Assembly: GCF_002531575.1 (NCBI RefSeq)
Contig: NZ_NWTI01000004.1
Span: 186,001 to 250,000, forward strand
From: Bradyrhizobium sp. Y36
GTDB taxonomy: Bacteria; Pseudomonadota; Alphaproteobacteria; Rhizobiales; Xanthobacteraceae
Length of the DNA stretch: 64,000 bases
Direction of reading: 5' to 3'
Position numbers and translations under genes: made by a program. Positions 9,189-17,554 of this stretch are shown piece after piece (the stretch's first letter is position 1; each line of letters starts with the position of its first letter). The notes under the pieces were generated by a model. It was not told the DNA's origin. It was given only the letters and a program-made list of their open reading frames with translations, and ran no database searches.

Positions 9189-10190
9189 TCAGTTCATCTT
9201 GACGTCAAGTTCCTTGGCGACGAGATCGAGCACCTCCTGCCCGACCCGCCCCTTTGCCCATTTATACGTCGGCTGCATCGCTTCCTGCCATGCCTTGCGG
9301 TCGGCATCGGTCAGATAATGCAGCGTGGTCTTGCCCGTCTTCTTGATCTCGGCCAGCGCGTCCTCGTTCTCCTGATGCGCGATCTGGTTGGTGTAGTCTG
9401 TCGCATCCGCCATCGCCTTGTCGAGCTGGGTGCGGATGTCGGGCGGCAGGCCCGACCAGAATTTCGCGTTGACGATGACGGCATATTGCAGATGCGCGTG
9501 ATAGGACACGGTGATGTCCTTCTGCACCTCGTAGAACTTCTGTGTCAGATAGTTGGACGCGGTGTTCTCGCAGCCGTCGACCACGCCGGTCTGCAGCGCC
9601 TGGTAGACTTCGGAGAACGCCATGATCTGCGGGATGGTCCCGAGCAGGCGGAAATACTGGTCGGCGACCTTCGATCCGGAGATGCGGAACTTCAGGCCCT
9701 GAAAATCGGTCGGCTTCACCAGGGGACGGTTGGCGGACAGCATGTGGAAGCCGTTGTCCCAATAAGCCAGCCCGGTGATGCCCTTGGACTCGAGCTTCTG
9801 GAACAGCCACTTGCCGACGGTGCCCTTCATCGCATTGGAATAGGTCGCGTCGTCCTTGAACAGCCAGGGCAGATCGAGTGCCTCGAATTCCTTGATGCCG
9901 AGCGGCGCGAATTTCGCGGTGGAGGGTGCGAGCATCTGCACCGAGCCGAGCTGCAGCGCCTCGATCTCCTCCTTGTCCTTGTAGAGCGTGGAGTTGGGGT
10001 AGACTTCGACCTTGACCTTGCCGTCGGTGTATTTCTCCGCAAGCTCCTTGAACTTCAGCGCGCCCTTGCCCTTGGGGGTGTCGTTGGCAACGACATGGCT
10101 GAACTTGATGACGATCGGAGTTTGGGCCTGCGCAACGGCAGGAGCGAGAATCAGCGCGGCCGCCGCGACCGCGAGAAGCAGTTTGCGCAT
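9189..10190 (-). CDS. TRAP transporter periplasmic substrate-binding protein (DctP family)
   Basis: A 333-residue secreted binding protein. A signal peptide (MRKLLLAVAAAALILAPAVAQAQ) precedes the mature domain, which starts with IVIKFSHVVANDTPKGKGA, typical of DctP. Further family marks are ALQLGSVQMLAPS, the Arg in LKFRISGSKVADQYF that usually binds the substrate carboxylate, and DGCENTASNYLTQKFYEVQK. The start has a perfect GGAGGTCATC site. It is the first gene of the operon with the fused DctQM permease and probably binds a mono- or dicarboxylate. Confidence 0.93.
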   Translation of the reverse strand: MRKLLLAVAAAALILAPAVAQAQTPIVIKFSHVVANDTPKGKGALKFKELAEKYTDGKVKVEVYPNSTLYKDKEEIEALQLGSVQMLAPSTAKFAPLGIKEFEALDLPWLFKDDATYSNAMKGTVGKWLFQKLESKGITGLAYWDNGFHMLSANRPLVKPTDFQGLKFRISGSKVADQYFRLLGTIPQIMAFSEVYQALQTGVVDGCENTASNYLTQKFYEVQKDITVSYHAHLQYAVIVNAKFWSGLPPDIRTQLDKAMADATDYTNQIAHQENEDALAEIKKTGKTTLHYLTDADRKAWQEAMQPTYKWAKGRVGQEVLDLVAKELDVKMN

Positions 10191-10390
10191 GATGACCTCC
10201 CCAACAACCCCAGACAAACCGGGTGCTTTCTTGTTTTCCGGTCCGAGTAGTGGCAGCAATCCGCAAGCCGAACAACTAGACCTAAGCCCAATTTGCCGCA
10301 GCCAAGCTATCTTGACGAGCGCAGTTAACGCAACCTCGCACCCGCGCGCGTCCCGGGGAACGAGCGCTTATGTCGCATTGCGGCAGCGCA

Positions 10391-11161
10391 TCAATCCTTG
10401 CGTTGGGCGACCATGAACAGACGGCGGAACGGGAACAGGGTCTGCCCCGCCGCATTCTTCGGATAGGCCTTCGCCACGCGCGCGCTATAGGCGGCTTCGA
10501 ACGCGCTTCTCTCGTCGCCCTGGAGCACGTCGAGATAGCGCGTCAACCAGGTCCCCTTGGTCCATTCCTTGACCGGGTTCTTGCCTTCGAGCACTTGCAG
10601 ATATTCTGTCTCCCAGATGTCGATATTGGCCGACATCGGCGCGAGAAGATCATGGTAATAGGCCGGCCCCTCGACCGGCGGCGGCGTGACGAGGTGCTCG
10701 ACCTTGGAGCGCCACGGACCATCGAGCGCGGTCTCGCCGATCAGCACATGCGATGGTGCCAGGAAGTTGCGCGGCATCTGCACCGCAAGCATGCCGCTAG
10801 GCTTCACCTTCTCCATCAACAAGGGAAACAGTGCCGCATGATTGGGCAGCCAGTGCAGTGCGGCATTGGAATAGATCAAGTCGTATTGCCTGGCGGGGCG
10901 CCAATGGCCGAGATCTTCATGCGACCATTCCACGTCGGGTGCGGCCTTGCGGCCGGCGGCAACCATCTCGGCTGAACCCTCGACGCCGGTCACGGTGGCA
11001 TCCGGCCAGCGCTCCTTGATCAGTTTCGTGACGTTGCCCGCGCCGGCCCCGAGATCGGCGATCGCGCGCGGGCCAAGATCCGGAATCCGCATCAAGAGGT
11101 CCACGGCGGGCCGGAGCCGGTGGCCGGAGAATTTCAGATATTGCTGCGGATCCCAGACCAT
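10391..11161 (-). CDS. tam: Trans-aconitate 2-methyltransferase
   Basis: A 256-residue class I SAM-dependent methyltransferase. It matches the Tam family from the first residues (VWDPQQYLKFSGHRLRPAVDLL). The SAM-binding motif I is ADLGAGAGNVTKLI near residues 35-48, with an acidic residue ending beta 2 in VTGVEGS. The family motif YSNAALHWLPNH is near 97-108. Tam methylates trans-aconitate, an inhibitor of aconitase, in the cytoplasm. It is divergent from an SDR gene and 200 bp upstream of the TRAP operon on the same strand; the gap suggests a separate promoter for dctP. Confidence 0.9.
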   Translation of the reverse strand: MVWDPQQYLKFSGHRLRPAVDLLMRIPDLGPRAIADLGAGAGNVTKLIKERWPDATVTGVEGSAEMVAAGRKAAPDVEWSHEDLGHWRPARQYDLIYSNAALHWLPNHAALFPLLMEKVKPSGMLAVQMPRNFLAPSHVLIGETALDGPWRSKVEHLVTPPPVEGPAYYHDLLAPMSANIDIWETEYLQVLEGKNPVKEWTKGTWLTRYLDVLQGDERSAFEAAYSARVAKAYPKNAAGQTLFPFRRLFMVAQRKD

Positions 11162-11306
11162 CGCTCAACGCCTTTTCTTTTTCGTGTTTCCTTCAACGTC
11201 GCGCTTGGTTACCACTGCTCGTCCCGCTCAGGCAATTCGCAGGGCCCGCGGGATGGGCAGGAAACGAACGGCAACAAGCAAGAACGAAACAAGAGAGCAT
11301 GTGACC

Positions 11307-12050
11307 ATGGACCTCGGGCTCAAATCGAAAACCGCGCTCGTCACGGGAGCGAGCATCGGCATCGGCCGTGCCATCGCCAAGGGCCTGGCCGCCGAAGGCG
11401 TACGCGTCGTCGGCGTGGCGCGGCGAGGCGACCTGCTCGCAGAGCTCGTGAAGGAGGTCGGTGGCGGACTGATCACGCCGCTCGAGCAGGACGTCATGGC
11501 CAAGGACGCGGCGGAAAAAATCGCGGCTTTTGCAATGAAGGAGCTCGGCCATGTCGACATCCTCATCAACAATGCCGGCGGCAGCCGCCCCCTGCCCGTC
11601 GATGCTCCCGACAGCAAATGGGACGAGGCGATCGCGCTGAATTTCACCAGCTATCGGCGCATCGCGCATGCGCTGCTGCCGCAGATGATCGAACGCAAAT
11701 GGGGCCGCATCGTCAACATCACCGGCAAGTCCGAGCCCGAAGGCCTCAACGCCGCCTTCGCTGCCAAGGCCGCCGTGCACGCCTGGGCCAAGGGCCTGTC
11801 GCGCGAGATCGGCGAGCACGGCATCACCATCAACTGCATCCCGCCCGGCCGCATCATGAGCGAACAGATCCGCCGCAACTACGCGCCGGATTATCGCGAG
11901 CGCTTCGCCGAGGAAGAGATCCCGGTCGGCTATTGGGGCGAGCCCGAGGATCTCGCCGTGCTCGCTGTGTTTCTGGCCTCACCGGTGGCGCGGTACATCA
12001 CGGGCACCGTGATCCCGGTGGACGGAGGGCTGCGGCGGTATCAGTTCTAG
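11307..12050 (+). CDS. SDR-family protein lacking the catalytic Ser and Tyr
   Basis: A 247-residue short-chain dehydrogenase/reductase fold. The cofactor motif TGASIGIG (residues 13-20) and NNAGG are present, as is the C-terminal ITGTVIPVDGG. The active site is not canonical: where YxxxK is expected the sequence reads AAFAAK, so the Lys is kept but the Tyr position is Ala with a neighbouring Phe. The usual catalytic Ser position in NISS reads NITG. It may bind NAD(P) and act by another mechanism, or be non-catalytic. I start at the ATG; a GTG two codons earlier is possible. The frame is clean, so this is not a recent frameshift. Divergent from tam. Confidence 0.85.
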   Translation: MDLGLKSKTALVTGASIGIGRAIAKGLAAEGVRVVGVARRGDLLAELVKEVGGGLITPLEQDVMAKDAAEKIAAFAMKELGHVDILINNAGGSRPLPVDAPDSKWDEAIALNFTSYRRIAHALLPQMIERKWGRIVNITGKSEPEGLNAAFAAKAAVHAWAKGLSREIGEHGITINCIPPGRIMSEQIRRNYAPDYRERFAEEEIPVGYWGEPEDLAVLAVFLASPVARYITGTVIPVDGGLRRYQF

Positions 12051-12157
12051 GGCGGGGAGTGGCAGCTCGGCGCCAGCACAGATATTGTGGATGGGCCAGG
12101 TGCGCGCCGTACCCCGCCATCTTCCGGTTCCACGCAAATTGGCGCCGTTCTGCCGCC

Positions 12158-12182
12158 GGAACGGCAGGTCCTGCAACGCGTT
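12158..12182 (+). promoter_or_regulatory. Candidate sigma-EcfG promoter of the CsbD-like gene
   Basis: GGAAC (12158-12162), a 16-base spacer, and CGTT (12179-12182) match the EcfG consensus. The start codon is 27 bases after the -10 element, a typical distance. Confidence 0.72.
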
Positions 12183-12209
12183 GTCTCCCATATAGAGAAG
12201 GAGAAGATC

Positions 12210-12386
12210 ATGAGCGTTGAAGGCAAGATCAAAGAAGGCGCCGGCTACATCAAGGAAGAGATGAACGAGCACGGCAAGGATCCCGAGAGCCAGCGCAAGG
12301 CCCAGGAAGGACGCGATCTTCGCAATGAAGGCCGCATGGAAGACGGCAAGCCCCCGAAGACCAGCAAGCCCGGCACGGGCCACTAA
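12210..12386 (+). CDS. Small hydrophilic stress protein, CsbD-like
   Basis: A 58-residue, highly charged protein without cysteine or membrane segment, starting MSVEGKIKEGAGYIKEEM. The GKIKEGAG-x-IKEE stretch resembles the start of CsbD/UPF0337 proteins; the rest is Glu-, Lys- and Gly-rich and probably disordered. CsbD-type proteins are general stress proteins of unknown biochemical role. GAAGGAGAAG lies just ahead of the ATG. A sigma-EcfG type promoter upstream and a hairpin terminator downstream define a one-gene transcription unit, which supports it as real despite its size. Confidence 0.75.
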   Translation: MSVEGKIKEGAGYIKEEMNEHGKDPESQRKAQEGRDLRNEGRMEDGKPPKTSKPGTGH

Positions 12387-12399
12387 TCCGGTCTAAGTC

Positions 12400-12432
12400 A
12401 AAGCCGCCTCCGGCTATGTCGGGGGCGGCTTT
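12400..12432 (+). terminator. Rho-independent-type terminator after the CsbD-like gene
   Basis: Perfect nine-base arms AAAGCCGCC (12400-12408) and GGCGGCTTT (12424-12432), followed by TATATTT. It begins 13 bases after the stop codon. Confidence 0.75.
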
Positions 12433-12457
12433 ATATTTGGAGGTAAGAAAAGCGCTC

Positions 12458-12482
12458 GGAACATGGGCCTCATCCCGCCGTT
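12458..12482 (+). promoter_or_regulatory. Candidate sigma-EcfG promoter of the PNPOx-like stress gene
   Basis: GGAAC (12458-12462), a 16-base spacer, and CGTT (12479-12482). It lies exactly 300 bases after the preceding EcfG-type promoter and 27 bases before the next start codon. Confidence 0.72.
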
Positions 12483-12508
12483 GCTCCAGCCCCACTGGAG
12501 AAAATTCC

Positions 12509-12940
12509 ATGTCCAAGCAGTCGCTGGCCGAGATCGCGAAGCAAATGGCCGGCATCGACATCGCCATTCTTTCGACCCACACCGAGAACGGCGAAATTGC
12601 CAACCGTCCGATGAGCAACAACGGCGATGTCGCCTATGACGGCACGTCCTACTATTTTGCTTATGAACGGACCCGCACCGTATCGGACATCCAACGGAAT
12701 CCGAAAGTCGCGCTCGGCTATTCGTCAGAAGCGGGCCTTTTCTCGACGGGGATCTATGTCGCCGTCGAAGGGACCGCCGAACTGATCCGGGACAAGGCCG
12801 CCTTCCAGCAACACTGGACCAGCGATCTCGACAAATGGTTCGACCGTGGCATCGATACGCCGGGCATCGTCCTTATCAAGGTGAAGGCCAACCGCATCAC
12901 TTATTGGAAGGGACGTGAAGAGGGTGAGGTTACGCTCTGA
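12509..12940 (+). CDS. Pyridoxamine 5'-phosphate oxidase-like general stress protein
   Basis: A 143-residue split-barrel flavin-binding-type protein. Features are IDIAILSTHTENGEIANRPM near residues 14-33, YYFAYERTRTVSDIQRNPKVALGYS near 48-72 and the C-terminal ITYWKGR. This is the pattern of the general stress protein 26 group of the PNPOx superfamily, which bind FMN or F420-like cofactors; the substrate is unknown. The ATG has GGAG nine bases upstream. A sigma-EcfG type promoter directly precedes it, which fits the family name. The small membrane protein gene follows after 14 bases and is probably co-transcribed. Confidence 0.88.
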   Translation: MSKQSLAEIAKQMAGIDIAILSTHTENGEIANRPMSNNGDVAYDGTSYYFAYERTRTVSDIQRNPKVALGYSSEAGLFSTGIYVAVEGTAELIRDKAAFQQHWTSDLDKWFDRGIDTPGIVLIKVKANRITYWKGREEGEVTL

Positions 12941-12954
12941 TCGGCTAGCTCGTC

Positions 12955-13230
12955 GTGCAGCGCCTCTTTCGATGGTTCTTTCGGAGCCGGGAAACTGGCG
13001 CCATCACCATCGCGCAATGGCCCAACCTCACCCTATGGATCGTGATCGCTGCTGGCCTTCTGCTGTGGATCTGGCCCTCTGCAGGCAAAGCCAGCGTCGG
13101 CTTGACGATCGTCGCGAAAGGCGGGCTCATCATTTGGGGCGCCGACGAGATCATTCGCGGCGTGAATCCTTGGCGGCGCTGTCTCGGTGCCGCCGTGGTC
13201 GCCTATGAGATCATGACTCTTTTGCCATGA
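12955..13230 (+). CDS. Small integral membrane protein of unknown function
   Basis: A 91-residue protein with two or three hydrophobic segments: LTLWIVIAAGLLLWIW near residues 25-40, VGLTIVAKGGLIIW near 48-61 and CLGAAVVAYEIMTLL near the C-terminus. The N-terminus is basic (RLFRWFFRSR), so it probably faces the cytoplasm. It starts with GTG 14 bases after the PNPOx-like gene and would share its stress promoter. I do not recognise a family. Confidence 0.65.
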   Translation: MQRLFRWFFRSRETGAITIAQWPNLTLWIVIAAGLLLWIWPSAGKASVGLTIVAKGGLIIWGADEIIRGVNPWRRCLGAAVVAYEIMTLLP

Positions 13231-13282
13231 AGCCGACAGCGTCATCGACGGGCGGCGTCCCCTGCTCGAACACAAACCGTGC

Positions 13283-14257
13283 TCAATCCATCACCTGATC
13301 GGCCCCAATCAGAAAACTCTCGGGGATGGCAAGGTCGAGCGCCTTCGCCGTCTTCAAGTTGATGGTGAGCAGAAACTTGGTAGGCCGCTCCACCGGCAGC
13401 TCGGACGGTTGCGCTCCCTTCAGGATCCTGTCGACATAGGCCGCCGTGCGCCTCACCATTGAGTTGACGTCGGGACCGTAGGACATCAACCCACCGCCGG
13501 AAGCCCAAGCACCCCAGCCACCGATCAGCGGCAACCGACGCTCCTCCGCATAGCCGACGATACGCGGCATCAGGTTGATCATCAGCGTCGAGGTGACGAC
13601 GTAGACGGAATCGACCTGGGCTGCCGTGGCCTTATCGAGAGCAGGAGAGAGCTCGTCGACCGTTCGAACGGTCAGCGACAACAGCTTGATCCCCAGCGGT
13701 TGGGCCGCCCGCTGCGTGTCTTCGAGCTCATTGTCGAGATGGTTGGGATTCCACAAGAATGCGACATGGGATACGCGCGGCACCGCTTCTTTCAGGAGTT
13801 GCAGCCGCTTCGAGCCGAGTTCGTCATGCAGGAAAGTCACTCCGGTCGCATTGCGCTGTGGCCGGCTGAGGCTCGCCACCAGGCCGAGCTTGACAGGGTC
13901 GGCACTGACCGAGAATACGATCGGCAGGTTCTTCGCGGCGTCCCGCACATAAGGCGCGATATCACCTCCGAAAGCCATCATGATCGCCGGCCTGGTTGCA
14001 GCGAGCTCGGTCGCAAGCGGGGCGAGCCGGTGCTCGTCATTGTTGGCGTGACGATAATCGTAGGTGATCGTCTTGCCGTCGACATAGCCGAGCGCGCTCA
14101 TGCCGGCGAAGAACGGTTCGAGGGTCTCGTCGCTGGATGGCCTTCCGTAACGGAGAATGCCAAGGCGGGATGGCGGCCCGCCGCGCGTTTGGGCGCCGGC
14201 CCCGCGCCATAATAGCGCCGCGGCCGCGCCTCCCAAAACGACCGCCCGCCTATGCAT
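13283..14257 (-). CDS. ABC transporter substrate-binding protein (TrpX/ABC_sub_bind type), orphan
   Basis: A 324-residue protein with an N-terminal export signal (MHRRAVVLGGAAAALLWRGAGA). The mature part has the type I periplasmic binding fold of the ABC_sub_bind family: LGILRYGRPSSDETLEPFFAGM, LPIVFSVSADPVKLGLVASLSRPQRNATG and MVRRTAAYVDRILKGAQPSELPVERP. No permease or ATPase gene is adjacent, as is common for the many orphan members in Bradyrhizobium. The ligand is unknown. It converges on the small membrane protein gene. Confidence 0.88.
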   Translation of the reverse strand: MHRRAVVLGGAAAALLWRGAGAQTRGGPPSRLGILRYGRPSSDETLEPFFAGMSALGYVDGKTITYDYRHANNDEHRLAPLATELAATRPAIMMAFGGDIAPYVRDAAKNLPIVFSVSADPVKLGLVASLSRPQRNATGVTFLHDELGSKRLQLLKEAVPRVSHVAFLWNPNHLDNELEDTQRAAQPLGIKLLSLTVRTVDELSPALDKATAAQVDSVYVVTSTLMINLMPRIVGYAEERRLPLIGGWGAWASGGGLMSYGPDVNSMVRRTAAYVDRILKGAQPSELPVERPTKFLLTINLKTAKALDLAIPESFLIGADQVMD

Positions 14258-14371
14258 AGACGTCTCCTGGCTTGACGACGATCATTGTCTTTCCGGATCG
14301 CATCCTGCCAGTGTTCCGGCCGACTGGTCAACTTGACGAGAGCTGCGAAGAGGGTCGCGGCGTCAACAACC

Positions 14372-14385
14372 TTGATTTGCGTCAA
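14372..14385. promoter_or_regulatory. FixK/FNR-type box in the divergent region upstream of sulP
   Basis: TTGATTTGCGTCAA matches TTGA-N6-TCAA. Its centre is 216 bases before the SulP start and 121 bases before the orphan binding-protein start on the other strand. The 337 bp gap also holds GTCAACTTGAC (14327-14337), a short palindrome, and nothing else that I can identify. Confidence 0.4.
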
Positions 14386-14594
14386 GCGCCCGTTCGAGAC
14401 GTTGCCAGACCTTGCGCGCTACCGGCAAGCCGATACCAGACTGCCCGTATTCGTCCGGGCTGCTGTTTTGTCGCCAATGGCGCGGTGCGTACCGATTGAA
14501 TCCGTGCGTTGACATTACAGAGGCCGTCCATGATGACGTTCCAGACCTCGGCCGGTGTACCACCGTGTGACGACTGACCTTTGGAGTGAGGTTC

Positions 14595-16322
14595 GTGAGC
14601 GATTGGACACGTTGGATCCCCGGGATCGATACGCTGCGCCACTACGAAGCAGGTTGGCTTCGGCACGATGTTTTCGCGGGTCTCGTGCTGGCGGCGATGC
14701 TCGTGCCAGTCGGCATTGCGTATGCAGCCGCGTCGGGTCTGCCGGGTATCCACGGGCTCTATGCAACCATCGTCCCGCTTCTGGTCTACGCGATGTTCGG
14801 TCCGAGCCGTATCATCGTGCTCGGCCCGGACTCGGCGCTGGCTGCCGTCATCCTCGGCGTTATTGCCCCCTTGGCCGGCGGCGATCCGGTTCGCGCAACA
14901 ATGCTTGCCGCAATGATGGCGCTTGTTTCAGGAGCTGTGCTCATCGCGGCGGGCATCGCGCGATTGGGCTTTGTGACCGAGCTCTTATCCAAGCCGATAC
15001 GGTACGGCTATATGAACGGCATCGCGCTGACCGTCTTGATCAGCCAACTGCCAAAGCTGCTCGGCTTCTCGATCGACAGCGAAGGCCCGCTGAGAGACCT
15101 TTGGGCGATTGCCGTCGGCATCAGCGGCGGCAAGATCAATTGGGCCGCGTTCGCAGTCGGACTTGGCACACTGATCGTCATCCTGCTGCTCAAGGGCCAC
15201 AAACGAATGCCGGGAATCCTGATTGCCGTCGTCGGAGCAACCCTTGTTGTCGCACTCCTTGATCTCGGAACCAGTCATGGTGTGAAAGTCTTGGGGCCAC
15301 TTCCGCAGGGCCTGCCGGCCTTCTCGATTCCCAAGATCGCCTACAGCGACCTGATCCCCGTGCTGGCCGGCGGAGCCGCCATCGCTCTGGTCTCGTTTGC
15401 CGATACCAGCGTGTTGTCGCGAACCTATGCTGCTCGTTTGGGCGACAAGGTCGATCCGAACCAGGAAATGATGGGTCTTGGCGCGGCCAACCTGGCAGCC
15501 GGCTTCTTTCAGGGCTTCCCGATCAGCAGCAGCTCGTCGCGCACGCCCGTTGCCGAAGCCGCCGGCGCGCGCACGCAGCTGACGAGTGTCGTCGGCGCGC
15601 TCGCGATCGCATTCCTTCTGCTGCTTGCGCCGAACCTGCTACAGCAGCTGCCGAATGCCGCATTGGCGGCGGTGGTGATCGCGGCCGCGATCGGCCTGAT
15701 CGAAATCAGCGATCTCAAGCGGATCTACCGGATCCAGCGGTGGGAGTTCTGGTTGACCGTGCTGTGCTTCGTGGGCGTGGCCGTGTTCGGCGCAATTCCG
15801 GGAATCGGTCTCGCTATTGCGGTGGCCGTTGCGGAATTCCTGTGGGACGGCTGGCGTCCGCACTCCGCAATTCTTGGGCGAGCGCGGGGTGTCAAGGGCT
15901 ATCACGACATCACCAGATATCCCGATGCCCGCCTGATCCCCGGACTGGTGCTGTTCCGCTGGGATGCGCCGCTGTTCTTCGCCAATGCCGAGTTCTTCAA
16001 GGAGCGAATCCTGGCTGCGGTCGAGAAATCGCCGACCCCTGTGCGCTGGCTGGTGGTCGCCGCCGAACCGGTCACGAGCGTCGACGTCACCGCCTGTGAC
16101 ACCGTTGCCGAGCTGGACGAGGCGCTCAACGCCAGGGGCATTGAACTCTGCTTTGCCGAGCTCAAGGATCCGGTAAAGGACAAGCTGAAGCGCTTCGGCC
16201 TGTATGCTCAGGTTGGCGAAGCCCAGTTCTTTCCGACCATCGGCTCAGCCGTCTCGAGCTATCTGGAAATCAATAACGTCGCGTGGGAGGACTGGGAGGA
16301 CCAGGTCAGGGTAAGCCGGTAG
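14595..16322 (+). CDS. SulP (SLC26)-family anion transporter with C-terminal STAS domain
   Basis: A 575-residue inner-membrane anion transporter. About ten to twelve helices occupy residues 20-420, including the family signature LVPVGIAYAAASGLPGIHGLYA near residues 38-59 and the conserved GFFQGFPISSSSSRTPVAEAAGA stretch. A STAS regulatory domain follows (LIPGLVLFRWDAPLFFANAEFF ... SVDVTA). Substrates of this family are sulfate, bicarbonate or organic anions; none can be specified. GTG at 14595 has GGAGTGAGG upstream; another GTG three codons earlier overlaps that site. A FixK-type box lies in the upstream region. Confidence 0.92.
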   Translation: MSDWTRWIPGIDTLRHYEAGWLRHDVFAGLVLAAMLVPVGIAYAAASGLPGIHGLYATIVPLLVYAMFGPSRIIVLGPDSALAAVILGVIAPLAGGDPVRATMLAAMMALVSGAVLIAAGIARLGFVTELLSKPIRYGYMNGIALTVLISQLPKLLGFSIDSEGPLRDLWAIAVGISGGKINWAAFAVGLGTLIVILLLKGHKRMPGILIAVVGATLVVALLDLGTSHGVKVLGPLPQGLPAFSIPKIAYSDLIPVLAGGAAIALVSFADTSVLSRTYAARLGDKVDPNQEMMGLGAANLAAGFFQGFPISSSSSRTPVAEAAGARTQLTSVVGALAIAFLLLLAPNLLQQLPNAALAAVVIAAAIGLIEISDLKRIYRIQRWEFWLTVLCFVGVAVFGAIPGIGLAIAVAVAEFLWDGWRPHSAILGRARGVKGYHDITRYPDARLIPGLVLFRWDAPLFFANAEFFKERILAAVEKSPTPVRWLVVAAEPVTSVDVTACDTVAELDEALNARGIELCFAELKDPVKDKLKRFGLYAQVGEAQFFPTIGSAVSSYLEINNVAWEDWEDQVRVSR

Positions 16323-16327
16323 GAGGA

Positions 16328-16381
16328 GTGGCTCATATTGCCGACGATGCTTGCCGCCGTCTCCGTTCTCCGATGAGCCAC
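16328..16381. terminator. Inverted repeat between convergent sulP and antiporter genes
   Basis: Arms GTGGCTCAT (16328-16336) and ATGAGCCAC (16373-16381) lie in the 72 bp between two convergent stop codons. The loop is long (36 bases) and has its own GC-rich pairing. Possibly a bidirectional terminator; no clear T-run. Confidence 0.35.
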
Positions 16382-16394
16382 CGATGCCGGCGGC

Positions 16395-17495
16395 TCATCC
16401 CTGGCCTGCCGGTGGGACCACATACAGCGTGAGCGCAAAGACCGCATAGATGAAGATCATCAGCGCGCCTATGAACCATGCCGAGCGGCCACTGGCGGTG
16501 ATGTAGGCCGACGTGACCGTCGCGATCATCACCATGGTGACGGCACCCGGCCAGAACTGCAGGTCCATCGGCTTCGGCCCGACCACATAGCTGAGCAGCA
16601 CCAGCGCGGGTGCCACGAACAGAGCAATCTGCGAGGCACTGCCGAGCGCAATGCTGACGGCCATGTCGAGCCGGTCCTTTCGCGCCGCAGCGAAGGCCAC
16701 CGCAAATTCGGCGGCGGCGCCGACCAGCGAGACGACGATGAAACCGACGAAGGCCGGGCTCATGTCGAAGGTTTCCGCCGCCTTCTGCACCGATTCCACG
16801 AAGATCTCACTGACCAGCGCGACCAGCACCGTGACGACCAGCAGCGTGCCCACGGCTACGCCGATCGGCCAGTGCGCCTCCTTGTCGTCGCCGTGATCGG
16901 CGCTTGCGAACAATTCCTTGTGCGTCACCAGCGAGAACCACAGGCCGAGCGCGTAAGCGATGATCAGCAGGATCGAAATGCCGAGGCTCAGCGTGTTCAG
17001 GATGGCCCCGCCCTGCGGCAGGTGCTCGAGATCGGCGACCGCCGAAGGCGCAAGCAGGGCCACGGTTGCCATCAGCAACAGGCCGGACGAAAGGCGCGCG
17101 CCGGCGCGGTTGTACTCCTGCACGTGGTAGCGCAGGCCGCCGAGCAGCAGGCAGGCCCCCAGCATGAACACCGCATTGGTGACGATCGCGCCCGCAATCG
17201 ACGCCTTCACCAGCATGTACTGGCCGGCCCGCAGCGCCGTGATGGCGATGATCAGCTCCGTCAGATTGCCGAGCGTGGCATTGAGCAGCCCGCCGACGGC
17301 ATCGCCGGTCTTCGCAGCGACCGCCTCGGTGGCATGGCTGAGCAGGGCCGCCAGCGGCACGATGGCCAGCACGGCCAGCACGAACAGCAGCGTGTGCGAA
17401 TGCGGCACCGCCGCCTCGGCCACCAGCACGATCGGCACGAACACCAGCATCCAGAGCAAAGGGTTTTCGCGGATTTCCCTGAACAGAATCTGCAT
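16395..17495 (-). CDS. Calcium/proton antiporter, CaCA family (CAX/ChaA type)
   Basis: A 366-residue integral membrane antiporter. The two alpha-repeats of the family are visible: GLLNATLGNLTELIIAITAL in the first half and FIVVSLVGAAAEFAVAFAAA followed by GSASQIALFVAP in the second. These form the cation site with acidic residues Glu in NLTE and AAEF. An acidic linker (SADHGDDKEAH) lies between the halves. It exports Ca2+ or other cations in exchange for protons. The ATG with GAAGAGGG upstream is preferred to one seven codons earlier. A consensus FixK-type box 66 bases upstream of the start suggests low-oxygen induction. Confidence 0.9.
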   Translation of the reverse strand: MQILFREIRENPLLWMLVFVPIVLVAEAAVPHSHTLLFVLAVLAIVPLAALLSHATEAVAAKTGDAVGGLLNATLGNLTELIIAITALRAGQYMLVKASIAGAIVTNAVFMLGACLLLGGLRYHVQEYNRAGARLSSGLLLMATVALLAPSAVADLEHLPQGGAILNTLSLGISILLIIAYALGLWFSLVTHKELFASADHGDDKEAHWPIGVAVGTLLVVTVLVALVSEIFVESVQKAAETFDMSPAFVGFIVVSLVGAAAEFAVAFAAARKDRLDMAVSIALGSASQIALFVAPALVLLSYVVGPKPMDLQFWPGAVTMVMIATVTSAYITASGRSAWFIGALMIFIYAVFALTLYVVPPAGQG

Positions 17496-17554
17496 ATCGG
17501 CCCTCTTCCATCGCATGCGCTCATGGAAAGGTCCGCAGGCCCGCCGCAGGAGTG

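Noticed and set aside
7951..9318. Plus-strand open frame opposite the TRAP permease
   Set aside because: Shadow composition and no ribosome binding site; it runs across a gene end and an intergenic hairpin.
10340..10390. GGAAC at about 10357 considered as another EcfG promoter
   Set aside because: No CGTT at 16-17 bases and no plus-strand gene downstream.
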